Origin: Elgaria multicarinata webbii
Lineage: Eukaryota; Chordata; Lepidosauria; Squamata; Anguidae
Length of the DNA: 64,000 nt
NCBI RefSeq assembly: GCF_023053635.1
Contig: NC_086180.1
Coordinates: forward strand, 596,001 to 660,000
Direction of reading: 5' to 3'
The notes under the pieces were generated by a model. That model saw nothing but the letters and a program-made list of their open reading frames with translations, made no database searches and was not told the DNA's origin. Both the position numbers and the translations under genes were made by a program. Of this stretch, positions 1 to 9,985 are shown one piece after another. Each line of letters starts with the position of its first letter. The stretch's first letter is position 1.

Positions 1-676
1 TATTCTATGATTCTATGATTCTATGACAAGCTGAATATGAGCCAACAGTGTGATGTGGCTGTAAAAAAAAAGCAAATGCTATTTTGGGCTGCATTAATAG
101 AAGTATAGCTTCCAAATCGTGTGAGGTCCTGGTTCCTCTCTATTCGGCCCTGGTTAGGGCTCATCTTGAATATTGTGTCCAGTTCTGGGCACCACACTTC
201 AAGAAGGATGCAGACAAGCTGGAGGGAGTTCAGAGGAGGACAACCAGGACAATCAGGGGTCTGGAAACAAAGCCCTATGAAGAGAGACTGAAAGAACTTG
301 GCATGTTTAGCCTGGAGAAGAGGAGATTGAGGGGAGACATGATAGCAGTCTTCAAATACTTGAAAGGTTGTCATGCAGAGGAGGGCCAGGATCTCCTCAA
401 TCTTTCCAGAGTGCAGGACATGGAATAATGGGCTCAAGCTACTGGAAGCCAGATTCCAGTTGGACATCAGGAAAAACTTCCTGACTGTTAGAGCAGTATG
501 ACAATGGAACCAATTCCCTAGAGAGGTCGTGGGCTCTCTCACAGTAGTAGAGGTCTTCAAGAGGCAGCTGGACAGCTGTCTGTCAGGTATGCTTTAAGGT
601 TGATTCCTGCATTGAGCAGGGAGTTGGACTTGATGGCCTTATAGGCCCCTTCCAGCTCTACAATTCTGATTCTACA
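1..676 (+). repeat. CR1 LINE, 3' end
   Basis: The first 26 bases are three ATTCTATGA-type units, the tail of a preceding CR1 copy. From about 27 the sequence is the CR1 ORF2 C-terminal region followed by the CR1 3' UTR, which ends near 676. A 114-residue open stretch (84-428) carries the usual CR1 C-terminal words such as [20 protein letters not shown]. The 5' part is absent, as in most CR1 copies. Confidence 0.9.
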
Positions 677-1024
677 GACTGCATGATCTCTGATATTGTC
701 TTTGCGTGCAGAACTAGTGTGTGTGTGACCTGGGCTACTGGCATTCCCACCCTGGAAGGAACCAGACTTCCATTCCAAAATTAAAACAGTTCCAGCTTCA
801 TCCCCAGGGCCCAGGGAAGCACCACCAGGCCCTCTGAGCAAGGCTGTGGCTGTGGCGACATCCACCCCCTGTGCCACCCACACTTCGGAAGCCAATGAGC
901 GAGGGAGGCGCCCCACTGTCTGCATGAGGCCTGCAGGGCGGAGGTTCCCCACCCTTGTGCCATGCTCCTCAGCCACACGCCGCCCAGGTGGCACCAGCTC
1001 TCCTCACACGCTGCCGCATCACAG

Positions 1025-1062
<38 letters not shown>

Positions 1063-1436
1063 CCCACCCGCCTGCCTCTCGTGGTTGGCCCCTTCCTTGT
1101 CTCCACAGGCTCTCCATCCACACGTTGCAAACCCAAAGGCCAACTGTGCCCCCCCACCCTACTCATTCAGCTGCTTGGCTGCGCATGCATCCAGGTGAGG
1201 CCAGGAGGGGAGCTTTGAGCGCCATGGCCACAATGGGCAGGCATGGGCCCCACAGCGGTTGTCCCTCAAACCCTCTCTGGATCAAGGGGACAAATATGTC
1301 AGGGCCCTGGGGAGTCCTGCAGAGTCCTCTGGGCCATAGGAGAGTAATGTTCGCCTTGCTGGTAGCAGCTCCTATGTGCACGCTGGGGTGAAGAGGGGAG
1401 GGGGTCAAGCCTCTGCCCCCCCCCTGAGGACCTCGC
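677..1436. other. Intergenic, no gene seen
   Basis: Nothing recognisable except a (CCTG)n microsatellite at about 1025-1062. Overlapping open frames here are produced by that repeat and by high GC content. Confidence 0.6.
1025..1062. repeat. (CCTG)n microsatellite
   Basis: About nine tandem copies of the tetranucleotide CCTG. The same motif recurs at 17,311-17,342 and 50,713-50,742. Confidence 0.9.
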
Positions 1437-1540
1437 AACAAGCTATTGTGGTGTAGGCGGTCCCTGGGTTCAGATCCTTATTGCGCCAGGATGATCCGTA
1501 GGTGATCTCTGGCCTCACCTGCTGTAAAGAAGTGGGCTAC
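1437..1540 (+). repeat. tRNA-derived SINE fragment
   Basis: The segment contains a box-B-like GGTTCAGATCC followed by a typical SINE body (tgatctctggcctcacctgc). Related fragments lie at 11,790, 16,930, 24,000, 46,370 and 62,870. Confidence 0.5.
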
Positions 1541-1549
1541 CACAAAATG

Positions 1550-1842
1550 TAATGATGGCCACCAATTTGGATGGCTTTAAAAGGGGGCTAGATAAATCCC
1601 TGGAGGACGAGAATGCTGTCAGTGGCTATTAGTCCTGAGGGCTCTAAGCTACTTTCAACATCAGAGGCACTGATACTGCTGGGGAAAACCAGTTGCTGGG
1701 GAACATAGGTGGGAGGGTGCTGTGGGCCCCATTTCCTGCCTGTGGGTTCCTAGTTGACAGCTGATGAGCCCCTGTGGGAACAGAGTGCTGGACTAGATGG
1801 AGCCTTGGTCTCATCCATCATTAAGGCTCTCCTGATGTTCTT
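1550..1842 (+). repeat. CR1/L3-like LINE 3' tail
   Basis: Contains GGATGGCTTTAAAAGGGG, TTGCTGGGGAACATAGGTGG and TGCTGGACTAGATGG. This tail is common in squamate genomes. Other copies or pieces lie at 9315-9480, 23,786-23,975, 31,490-31,540 and 60,690-60,975. Confidence 0.6.
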
Positions 1843-2047
1843 AACCTGGAACTGACTTTGGAAAGAGTCGAAATCAAAGCCCAGGAAGAAGAAATAAAAG
1901 GCAAAAGCAATAACTAGGGAAAACACCTGGAGGAGGTTTTCCTCCCTCCCCCCGCCCCCCACCGCGCTTAAGCCAACGACTGCCACCCAGCTGGATTAAG
2001 GCCACTCTCACGAAAGCCAATTAGCTCATTTCCTCCTTCTCACCCAC

Positions 2048-2130
2048 AGCCTGTCTTGGCCACCATGGCGGAGGAGGAGGAGGAGGCGGACACCCTGGCC
2101 GGGAGCAGCAAGAAGCCCTCGATGGAGGTA
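2048..2130 (+). CDS. Orphan start-codon exon (parent gene unresolved)
   Basis: A pyrimidine-rich tract and CAG acceptor end at 2047. A near-perfect Kozak context (GCCACCATGG) gives an ATG at 2068. The exon encodes 21 residues beginning MAEEEEEADTLAGSSKKPSM and ends in GAG before GTAAGG, phase 0. The acceptor implies an upstream non-coding exon. Phase is compatible with the exon at 16,489 (CCDC142) and with 31,598 (the PDCD4-like gene). Reaching 31,598 would require splicing over all of CCDC142. It could also belong to an unseen gene. I do not recognise the peptide; the acidic run is uninformative. Confidence 0.4.
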
Positions 2131-2354
2131 AGGCCAGAGAGAAGACAGTTCAGGGGTGACAAAGCAATCCTAAAGCTGCCCACAGGCCAGCCGAGGGCTT
2201 GCTGGATGCAGCGGGATGGTCTTTCTGCCCCAGAGGCCCCCTGGGAGACCCAGGGACAGCTCCAAAGCAGCATTCCCCGGATGTGTCAAAGGGCCCAAAG
2301 GGGGGCATTCCACAGCATCCGAAGCCCTTTAGTTCCCCCAACATGTCCCCCCAA

Positions 2355-2626
2355 AGAATCATAGAATTGTAGAGCTGGAAGGGGCCTCTAAGGCCATCCA
2401 GTCCAACCCCCTGCTCAGTGCAGGGATCCACCCTAAAGCATCCCTGACAGATGGTTGTCCAGCTGCCTCTTGAAGGCCTCTAGCGTGGGAGAGCCCACAA
2501 CCTCCCTAGGTAACTGGTTCCATTGTCGTACTGCTCTAACAGTCAGGAAGATTTTCCTGATGTCCAGCCGGAATCTGGCTTCCTGTAACTTGAGCCCGTT
2601 CTTCCGTGTCCTGCACTGGGGCAAGA
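2355..2626 (-). repeat. CR1 LINE 3' end
   Basis: Reverse-complement CR1: AGAATCATAGAATTGTAGAG at the left is the CR1 tail, followed by the 3' UTR and the C-terminal ORF2 codons ([19 protein letters not shown] read on the minus strand). Confidence 0.9.
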
Positions 2627-3574
2627 ACTGCACCAGCCCTGGAGGAAACATCACTAGGAGGAAAATGAGGCGGCGGTGAAGCAAAACATTTGCCCAGGGA
2701 AGAATGACGCCTGTGCCCCCATCTACCACCCTAGCTGCATGGAGCGGCAGCACAGATTCGCCTCCCACCACGCACACACGCACGCACGCACACGCATGCA
2801 CATACGCACACTTCGATTTGCCTGCTCTGTGCACCTCTGTGAAGTGCTAGTTGGCACTTCTGATTATTCTGGAAAGATGTGAATAGCTACAGATCGCAGA
2901 CCCAGAGAGTGTGTTACAAGAGACTCTCCCCTTGGCCCAGCTCTCAGTGAGGGCAATCCCCCAGATGGAACAGAGCTTGTACTGCCTGCCTGCCTGCTGC
3001 CCTTGCACTGAAGAGGAGGGCTGGACCTGTGTCTTGGATCAGGTCCAAGGGAAAGGGCCGTTCTAGGCTAGCCTCAGTGCCTTGCCATGACAGTTTGGAC
3101 TGTGCATAGATGCATGAGCCCTGGGGGCAAGCGCAAATCCACGGTGGGCCACGGTTTCCCAAGAGCGGGTGGGAACCAGACCTGGAGCCCCTTCCTAGCC
3201 AGTCCTTCTTCTCACAAGGAGGAGGATGAATAGCCAAGCAGGCTGGTTTGGGGTAATCCCACGCAGCCCCAGCCTGTTGAGAAGACGCTGGGCTAGGAAG
3301 GAAGGAAGCAGGGCAAGCTTGAAGAGGCCAGCTTTGGTTGGGGAGGGTCAAAGCATGGCAGAGTCCACTTGTGGGGCTGGAAGACAAGGCCAGGCCGGGA
3401 AGCAGCAGCCAGAGGGCATGGAATAATCCTGGCTCACAGGGCACCTATGAGGATGGCGCCACAGACGAACATGACAGAATAGCTATCATTCGCTCTGGGA
3501 CTGGGACTGGCGTTAGGGTTTTGTGGAGCTGAACTCTGTTTCAATCCTTCCAGCTCCAGGCGTGAGCTTCAGGT
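2627..3574. other. Intergenic; (CA)-type microsatellite, otherwise nothing
   Basis: A CA/CGCA-rich microsatellite occupies about 2768-2811. Open frames on the minus strand (2944-3444) lack family resemblance or splice support. Confidence 0.5.
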
Positions 3575-4043
3575 TGTGTTCAGGGTTACCAAGGAGACAA
3601 AAGTAGCCAGACTCACAGGTTTGCTTACAAGGAGACTAATTTATTGGTACATTTCAGCACATTTAGGCATATCCCAATAAAAGTGGACCAGACTATGAAA
3701 GCTTCCTGCACAGAAGACCCTTCGATCATTCTGGACCCCACCCCTGGGCGCAAATACAATTTATAGCATAACTAGACATGGCACTACTGCCAAGTTAAGC
3801 AAGTGATTAATTGCATGGGATTAATAACAAAGCAGCTCTTCTCATCATAAGAATCCATGGCATAAGTTTACATTGAGTGGTAAACAAGGCACTACTTGTC
3901 ATTTCTTTGGCACACATAAGCACATCTCCTTCACCCAGGTGCACTTACTAATTGGATAGATAGGCTGTTACGACATGGCCCCTCAATAGGGCAACACTGG
4001 AAAGTCAGCTCGTTAGAGCCTCCAGATACAGTACCACGCTACA
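3575..4043 (-). mobile_element. Solo-LTR-like element (LTR retrotransposon fossil)
   Basis: Read on the minus strand, this roughly 470-base unit starts TGTAGCG, ends GAACACA, and has a TATA-like CTATAAAT in its middle and an AATAAA signal downstream, the order expected for U3-R-U5. No internal coding region is attached. A clear target-site duplication was not found: the right end abuts a CR1 fragment and the left flank is unrelated. Family (ERV or Gypsy type) cannot be assigned by eye. Confidence 0.5.
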
Positions 4044-4458
4044 CCTAGGAAAAAGAAACCAAATGAACAGTTACAAGATGGGGGATACTTGGCTCATCAA
4101 TACTACAAACGAGAAGAATCTTGGAATTGTTGTAGATCGCAAGCTGAATAAGAGCCAACAGTGCGATATGGCTGCAAGAAAGGCAAATGCTATTTTTGGG
4201 CTGCATTAATAGAAGTATAGCTTCCAAATCACGCGAGGTACTGGTTCCCCACTTTTCGGCCCCGGTTGGGCCTCATCTTGAGTATTGCTTCCAGTTTTGG
4301 GCTCCACAATTCAAGAAGGACGCAGACAAGCTGGAGCGTGTTCAGAGGAGGGCAACCAGGATGATCAGGGGTCTGGAAACAAATCCCTATGAAGAGAGAC
4401 TGAAAGAACTGGGCATGTTTAGCCTGAAGAAGAGAAAATTGAGGAGAGACATGATAGC
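4044..4458 (+). repeat. CR1 LINE fragment
   Basis: CR1 ORF2 C-terminal sequence (from CCTAGGAAAAAGAAACC onward), stopping at ATGATAGC, where the 5' end of another CR1 begins. The rest of this copy is not found beyond the inserted element at 9099. Confidence 0.85.
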
Positions 4459-4916
4459 ATTCTGGTTCCTGACTTGGAGCTGAGCAGAAGCAGGGAAGAG
4501 CAGCTGGCCCAGCTCAAGTAGGAGCTAGAAAAGTAAGCCAGATTCCCAGGGAGCGAGCGAACAGGAGTTTGACGGGGTGTGTAGGGGAAGAGGAGACCAA
4601 GGAAAGGGGAAGAAGAGAAGCCTCAAGAAAACCCAGGAGGCTGCCAATTCAAAGAGGCCGTGTGCTTGCCATGTGCTCCTGAGTGCTGAGTAAGAGGGTT
4701 GGTGTGGATAGTTGCTGCAGGAGCTGAAGGGGGAGTGGCCTGATTGTCAGTTGGACTCAGCAATCAGTGCCTAATTGCTGTTGATTGTTGTTGGCCTTTC
4801 AGTGACCTCATTCTGGTTCCTGACTTGGAGCTGAGCAGAAGCAGGGAAGAGCAGCTGGCCCAGCTCAAGTAGGAGCTATAAAAGTAAGCCAGATTCCCAG
4901 GGAGCGAGCGAACAGG
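4459..4916 (+). promoter_or_regulatory. CR1 5' UTR with duplicated promoter-like unit
   Basis: A block of about 104 bases at 4459-4562 recurs at 4810-4913 with very few differences, a 351-base period. The second copy has TATAAAAG at 4877-4884; the first has TAGAAAAG there. The arrangement resembles the tandem 5' monomers of some mouse L1 elements. Promoter function is inferred. Confidence 0.55.
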
Positions 4917-5195
4917 AAGAGCAAACAGGAGTTTGACAGGGGAGTTCGGCAGGGGAGGGAAAATAAAATAAAATAAAAAATAAATAAAAAAGAGGTGGGA
5001 AAAACAAAGAAAAACATAAAGAGAAAAAAAACCCACAAAACCACCACCAAAAAAAAAAAAAACAAAAAAAACCCAAAAGATCTTACTTTCCCTTAAGACC
5101 TACTCATATAGTTGTGTACCTTCAGAGAGGACAGGACAAAGCAAAGGCAATTCCACTATAATCAGAAAGGAAAAAACAAAGCAGAAATCGACAAT

Positions 5196-6194
5196 ATGGA
5201 TGGAAAGGAGTCCCTAGAGGTGGTGACCTGCAAAGGGTGTGCATTGTTCGTGTTTCTGCCTGAGCTCAACATGGCGTATACCTGCAACAAGTGCAAGCTG
5301 GTGGCACTTTTGGAAGAAAAAGTGAGAGGACTTGAGCAGCGAGTGTCCACCCTCCAAGGAATAAGAGAAGACGAGTTCTTAGACCGAACGGTGGAACTGC
5401 AACAGCAACAAGAACCACATGAGATTGAAGAGCAACAGCCAGCTGAAGCAGAAGTGGAGTATGCTGAGGGGAGGAAAGCCAATGAAGAGGAAACTCTCTG
5501 GAAAAGAGTGAAAGTTAGGAGCAGAAGAACTAGAAGGCATTCTGCACCGGTGGAACCATTAGAGTTAAGCAACCGCTTTCAGCTTCTGGAGGATGAGTCT
5601 GAAGGACAGTTTGCAGAGGAAGAAGTACAGCAGACACCGTGCAACAATGAACAAGAGGCAGAAGGTAGGTCAACCAAGAAGAAGAGAAGAGTAGTCGTTG
5701 TGGGAGACTCCCTGCTGCGTGGGATTGAAACCCAAGTATGTCGTGAAGACCCATGGACTCGCCAGGTGTGCTGTCTCCCTGGAGCACGGATTAGAGATGT
5801 GACTGAAGGGTTACCGAAGCTCATAAAGCCCACGGACACATACCCCTTTCTTCTCATCCATGTGGGAACAAATGATGTCGCCAAGCAGAGCTACGAAGAA
5901 ATCATTTCAGACTTTGAAGTTCTGGGAAGGAAACTGAAGAACTTTGGGGCCCAGGTAGTTTTCTCATCCATCCTCCCGGTTCTTGGAAGAGGATTAGAAA
6001 GGGAAAGAAAAATACTCCGGATGAACGACTGGCTTCGAAGGTGGTGCCGTCGTGAGAGTTTTGGATTCTGGGACCATGGGGTACGCTACTTGGAACATGG
6101 ACTGCTGGCAAGGGATGGGTTGCACCTCACAAGGGCTGGAAAGAATGAGTTCGGCCACAGCATGAAGAACTTCATCAGGAGGGCTTTAAACTGA
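5196..6194 (+). CDS. CR1 ORF1 protein (zinc-knuckle, coiled coil, SGNH esterase domain)
   Basis: This is a transposon protein of 332 residues if the ATG at 5196 is used; the frame is open from 5112. The N-terminus has paired CxxC motifs (CKGC and CNKC, about residues 11-34), then a coiled-coil stretch. The C-terminal half is an SGNH/GDSL-type esterase: VVVVGDSLLRG holds the catalytic Ser, HVGTNDV the Asn block, and DGLHLTRAG the Asp-x-x-His pair. CR1 ORF1 proteins are known to carry such an esterase domain and act as RNA-binding particles. The frame is intact. It should not be taken for a host esterase gene. Confidence 0.85.
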   Translation: MDGKESLEVVTCKGCALFVFLPELNMAYTCNKCKLVALLEEKVRGLEQRVSTLQGIREDEFLDRTVELQQQQEPHEIEEQQPAEAEVEYAEGRKANEEETLWKRVKVRSRRTRRHSAPVEPLELSNRFQLLEDESEGQFAEEEVQQTPCNNEQEAEGRSTKKKRRVVVVGDSLLRGIETQVCREDPWTRQVCCLPGARIRDVTEGLPKLIKPTDTYPFLLIHVGTNDVAKQSYEEIISDFEVLGRKLKNFGAQVVFSSILPVLGRGLERERKILRMNDWLRRWCRRESFGFWDHGVRYLEHGLLARDGLHLTRAGKNEFGHSMKNFIRRALN

Positions 6195-6205
6195 ATCTTG
6201 CGGGG

Positions 6206-8457
6206 GTGGGAGACGTAAATTTTGAGGCAACAATGGATGAAGGCCAATGCACCACAGTACAGAGAACAACTCCAACAGTGTCCCAAAATAGTGTCTGCAA
6301 CAATGTAGGAACAAAGCCAGACTATAAAACACATGGTCTTCGATGTCTATATACTAATGCCCAGAGCATGGGAAACAAACAGAATGAACTTGAACTCTTA
6401 TTACATGAAGGCAAATACGACTTGATGGGTATAACTGAAACTTGGTGGGATGACTCCCATGACTGGAATATAGCAATTGAAGGATATAACTTGTTCAAAA
6501 AGAACAGAAGAAATAGAAAGGGAGGTGGAGTTGCACTATATGTTAAAAATACCTATCCCTGCACAGAAATACAGGCGGATGAGACTGGGAGCCCCATCGA
6601 GAGCGTCTGGATTAAAATAAACGGGGCTAGGAATAAAAAGAATATGATAATCGGAGTCTACTACCGACCACCCAACCAAGGAGAAGACGAGGACGAAACT
6701 TTTGAGAAACAAATTGCCAGTGTTTCAAGGAAGTGTGATGTAGTAGTGATGGGGGACTTCAATTACCCTGATATCTGTTGGGAGACCATTACTGCCAAAA
6801 GCAGCCCTTCCAAGAAATTCCTGACATGTGTGGGTGATAACTTTCTCCTACAGAAAGTGGTAGAAGGAACTAGAGGGTCGGCAATCCTTGACTTGTTATT
6901 GACCAATAGGGATGACTTAGTGGATAAAGTGGCAGTTACAGGAACTCTGGGGGAAAGTGACCACGTCATACTTGAATTCTTGATTATGAAGGAGACAAAA
7001 GTCGAGCATAGCCATACACGTACTCTGGATTTTAGGAAAGCTGATTTTGCAGGATGGGTGGGAGTATTTAAAAAATGAAATTTTAAAGGCACAGTTACAA
7101 ACAATTCCAACAAGGAGAAAAGATAGAAGACAACAGAGGAAACCAATGTGGCTCCACAAAAAGCTTAGAGATGACCTGAAAACAAAAAGGGATACATATA
7201 GGAAGTGGAAGGAAGGCCAGGCTACAAAAGAAGAGTACAGTGGCGCAGAAGTGCCGAAATGGCGTCAGGAAGGCTAAAGCTGTGAATGAGCGGAGATTAG
7301 CGAGGGATGCTAAAAGCAATAAAAAGGCTTTCTTCAGATACGTGAGTAGTAAAAGACAGAGGAAAGAAATGGTGGTTCAACTGCTTAATGAGGATGGCAA
7401 ATTGATAACAGACAACAAAGAAAAGGCTGAAATGCTCAATTCCTACTTTGCCTCGGTCTTCTCCCAAAAGCGGGTCTATGACCCCCCTGGAAAAAGTGAA
7501 GCAGAAGTTGAGGGGGCAGGATTGCAGTTTGAGATTGATAAACAAATGGTCAAAGAACACCTAATTTCCTTGAATGAGTTTAAATCTCCAGGGCCTGATG
7601 AACTGCATCCAAGAGTAATGAAGGAGCTAGCAGAAGAACTCTCAGAACCTTTGTCTATTATCTTTGCAAAATCATGGAAGACGGGTGAGGTGCCAGACGA
7701 CTGGAGGAGGGCTAACGTTGTCCCTATCTTCAAAAAGGGCAAAAAGGAGGAACCTGGGAACTACAGACCAGTCAGTCTGACATCCATCCCTGGGAAAATT
7801 CTGGAGCAGATTATAAAGAAGTCAATCTGTAAGCACCTTGAAATCAATGCAGTGATTACTAGAAGCCAACATGGATTTGTCAGGAACAAATCCTGTCAGA
7901 CTAATTTGATCTCATTTTTTGATAGGATAACCTCCCTTGTGGACTGTGGGAATGCTGTGGATGTCATATATCTTGACTTCAGCAAAGCTTTTGACAAAGT
8001 ACCACATGACATTCTGATTAACAAACTAGCTAAAAGTGGGCTAGATGGAACAACTATTAGGTGGATCCACAGCTGGCTACAGAATCGGACTCAAAGAGTA
8101 CTTATCAATGGAACCTTCTCAAACTGGGGAGAGGCAACGAGTGGGGTGCCGCAGGGCTCAGTCCTGGGCCCAGTGCTCTTCAACATTTTTATTAATAATT
8201 TGGACGAGGAGGTGCAGGGAACGCTGATCAAATTTGCAGATGACACAAAATTGGGTGTGATAGCTAATACCCTGGAAGACAGAAACAAACTTCAAAGTGA
8301 TCTTGATAGGCTGGAGTGCTGGGCTGAAAACAAGATAATGAAATTTAATAGGGATAAATGCCAAGAAACCAAATGCACAGTTACAAGATGGGGGACACTT
8401 GGCTCAGCAATACTACAAACGAGAAAGATCTTGGAATTGTTGCAGATCACAAGCTGA
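6206..8457 (+). pseudogene. CR1 ORF2 (endonuclease-reverse transcriptase), broken
   Basis: The first open part (6206-7078) is an apurinic-like endonuclease: TNAQSMGNK, GITETWWDD, GVYYRPP, MGDFNYPDICW and GESDHV are the EEP blocks. A frame change near 7070 passes through 7047-7277 to the reverse transcriptase frame (7240-8364), with KSPGPDELHPRVMKEL, YRPVSLTSIPGKILE, DFSKAFDKVPHD, SGVPQGSVLGPVLFNIFIN and the FADDTKL catalytic box. A small deletion near 8360 disrupts the frame again compared with the copy at 39,417-40,320. C-terminal CR1 codons continue to 9016. The protein is therefore not made from this copy in one piece. Confidence 0.85.
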
Positions 8458-9098
8458 ATATGAGTCAACAGTGCGATACGGCTGCAAGAAAGGCAAATGC
8501 TATTTTGGACTGCATTAATAGAAGTATAGCTTCCAAACACGTGAGGTACTGGTTCCTCTCTATTCAGCCCTGGTTAGGCCTCATCTAGAGTATTGTGTCC
8601 AGTTCTGGGCTCCACAATTCAAGAAGGATGCAGACAAGCTGGAGCGTGTTCAGAAGAGGGCAACCAGGATGATCAGAGGTCTGGAAACAAAGCCCTATGA
8701 AGAGAGACTGAAAGAACTGGGCATGTTTAGCCTGGAGAAGAGAAGATTGAAGGGAGACATGAGAGCACTCTTCAAATACTTAAAAGGTTGTCCCACAGAG
8801 GAGGGCCAGGATCTCTTCTCGATCCTCCCAGAGTGCAGGACACGGAATAACGGGCTCAAGTTAAAGGAAGCCAGATTCCGGCTGGACATCAGGAAAAACT
8901 TCCTGACTGTTAGAGCAGTACGACAATGGAATCAGTTTCCTAGGGAGGTTGTGGGCTCTCCCACACTAGAGGCCTTCAAGAGGCAGCTGGACAACTCTCT
9001 GTCAGGTATGCTTTAAGGTGGATTCCTGCCTTGAGCAGGGGGTCGGACTCGATGGCCTTATAGGCCCCTTCCAACTCTACTATTCTATGATTCTAAGA

Positions 9099-9856
9099 CA
9101 CCCGATGTTTTAATGAGATCACTGTAATTGTGCTTTGACTCATCTTTCCCATAACACAAAGGAATGTTGCTGACTGGTACAGAAGAGCATAACCGTTTGC
9201 TAGCTTAGAAGCAGAAGCAGCCATTCACCCAGAAGCCTTTGTGGGCAGCCATGGTTTGCAAGCCTCCAGGCCATCCAAACTCCCATTGACTGGAGCAGTG
9301 TCACAGCAGGTCTCAGAGATCCAGTAGCAAAGGCAGTAAGCCTGTACGCACAAGTTGTTGGGAAACATGGGCGGGAGGGTGCTGTTGCTCTGCGTTCTGC
9401 TTGTGGGTTGTCGGCCAACAGCCGGCTGGCCCCTGTGGGAAAAGAGTGCTGGATGAAACTAACCCTTCTAACGCTCTTATGAGACGTTGCTCTTTGTGAG
9501 ACTCCTGCTGGAATTCCTTCCTTCATCTCTAGGCCAAGTTTACCACTGCAGAATGCAAGGAGCCTTAGGGCCAATGTTGGGAATGAGGGAGGGCTTGAAC
9601 ATGGACATGCATTCGCGTTTAATCTCATGATCCCAGAGTGGGAACCTCCTCTGTGGCCCTGCATTGCCTGTGTTGTGAAGCCCGTGGCTCAGAGAGGCTG
9701 ACGTTCATAGGCATCCCAGCCCTCTAGGGAACAAGCACCCAGCAGCAGTATATGCCACAGTCCAGCTGCCAGGAGGGAAGGGGAAGTTGTCAGTTTTGCT
9801 GGAATTCAAGCCTCCCACCTGTCCCTATAAGATGAGATGTGGGAGGGAGGGCAGGC
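9099..9856. other. Intergenic with one LINE-tail fragment
   Basis: About 9315-9480 resembles the CR1/L3-like tail seen at 1550 (GGGAAACATGGGCGGGAGGG, AAGAGTGCTGGATG). No exon-like segment is seen. Confidence 0.5.
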
Positions 9857-9985
9857 TATTTATTTATTTATTTATTACATTTCTATACCACCCAATAGCC
9901 GAAGCTCTCTGGGCGGTTCACAAAAATTAAAACCATAGTAAAACAACCAACAGGTTAAAAGCACAAATACAAAATACAGGGCCCA
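9857..9985 (-). repeat. L2-type LINE 3' tail with (TTTA)n
   Basis: (TTTA)n is followed by ACATTTCTATACCACCCAAT and AGCTCTCTGGGCGGTTCAC, the reverse of a LINE 3' end. The same family occurs at 13,485, 15,040, 40,335, 57,340 and 61,514. Confidence 0.6.

Larger units (their letters stand above)
4459..9098 (+). mobile_element. Nearly full-length CR1 LINE
   Basis: The element runs from a GC-moderate 5' UTR with two promoter-like units, through A-rich stretches (4961-4993, 5048-5075), to ORF1 (5196-6194), ORF2 (from 6206, several frames), a 3' UTR and an ATTCTATGA-type tail at about 9085-9096. Few frame breaks suggest a fairly recent insertion. It is far longer than the other CR1 pieces in the window, all of which are 3' fragments. 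Confidence 0.9.

Noticed and set aside
955-1218. Frames with CLPACLPA repeats
   Set aside because: Direct products of the (CCTG)n microsatellite.
4764-5076. Phe/Leu-rich minus-strand frames suggesting membrane proteins
   Set aside because: They are the complement of the A-rich stretches in the CR1 5' region.
5196-6194. Host SGNH/GDSL esterase gene
   Set aside because: The frame is followed directly by LINE endonuclease and reverse transcriptase, preceded by a LINE 5' region, and has CR1 ORF1 layout.
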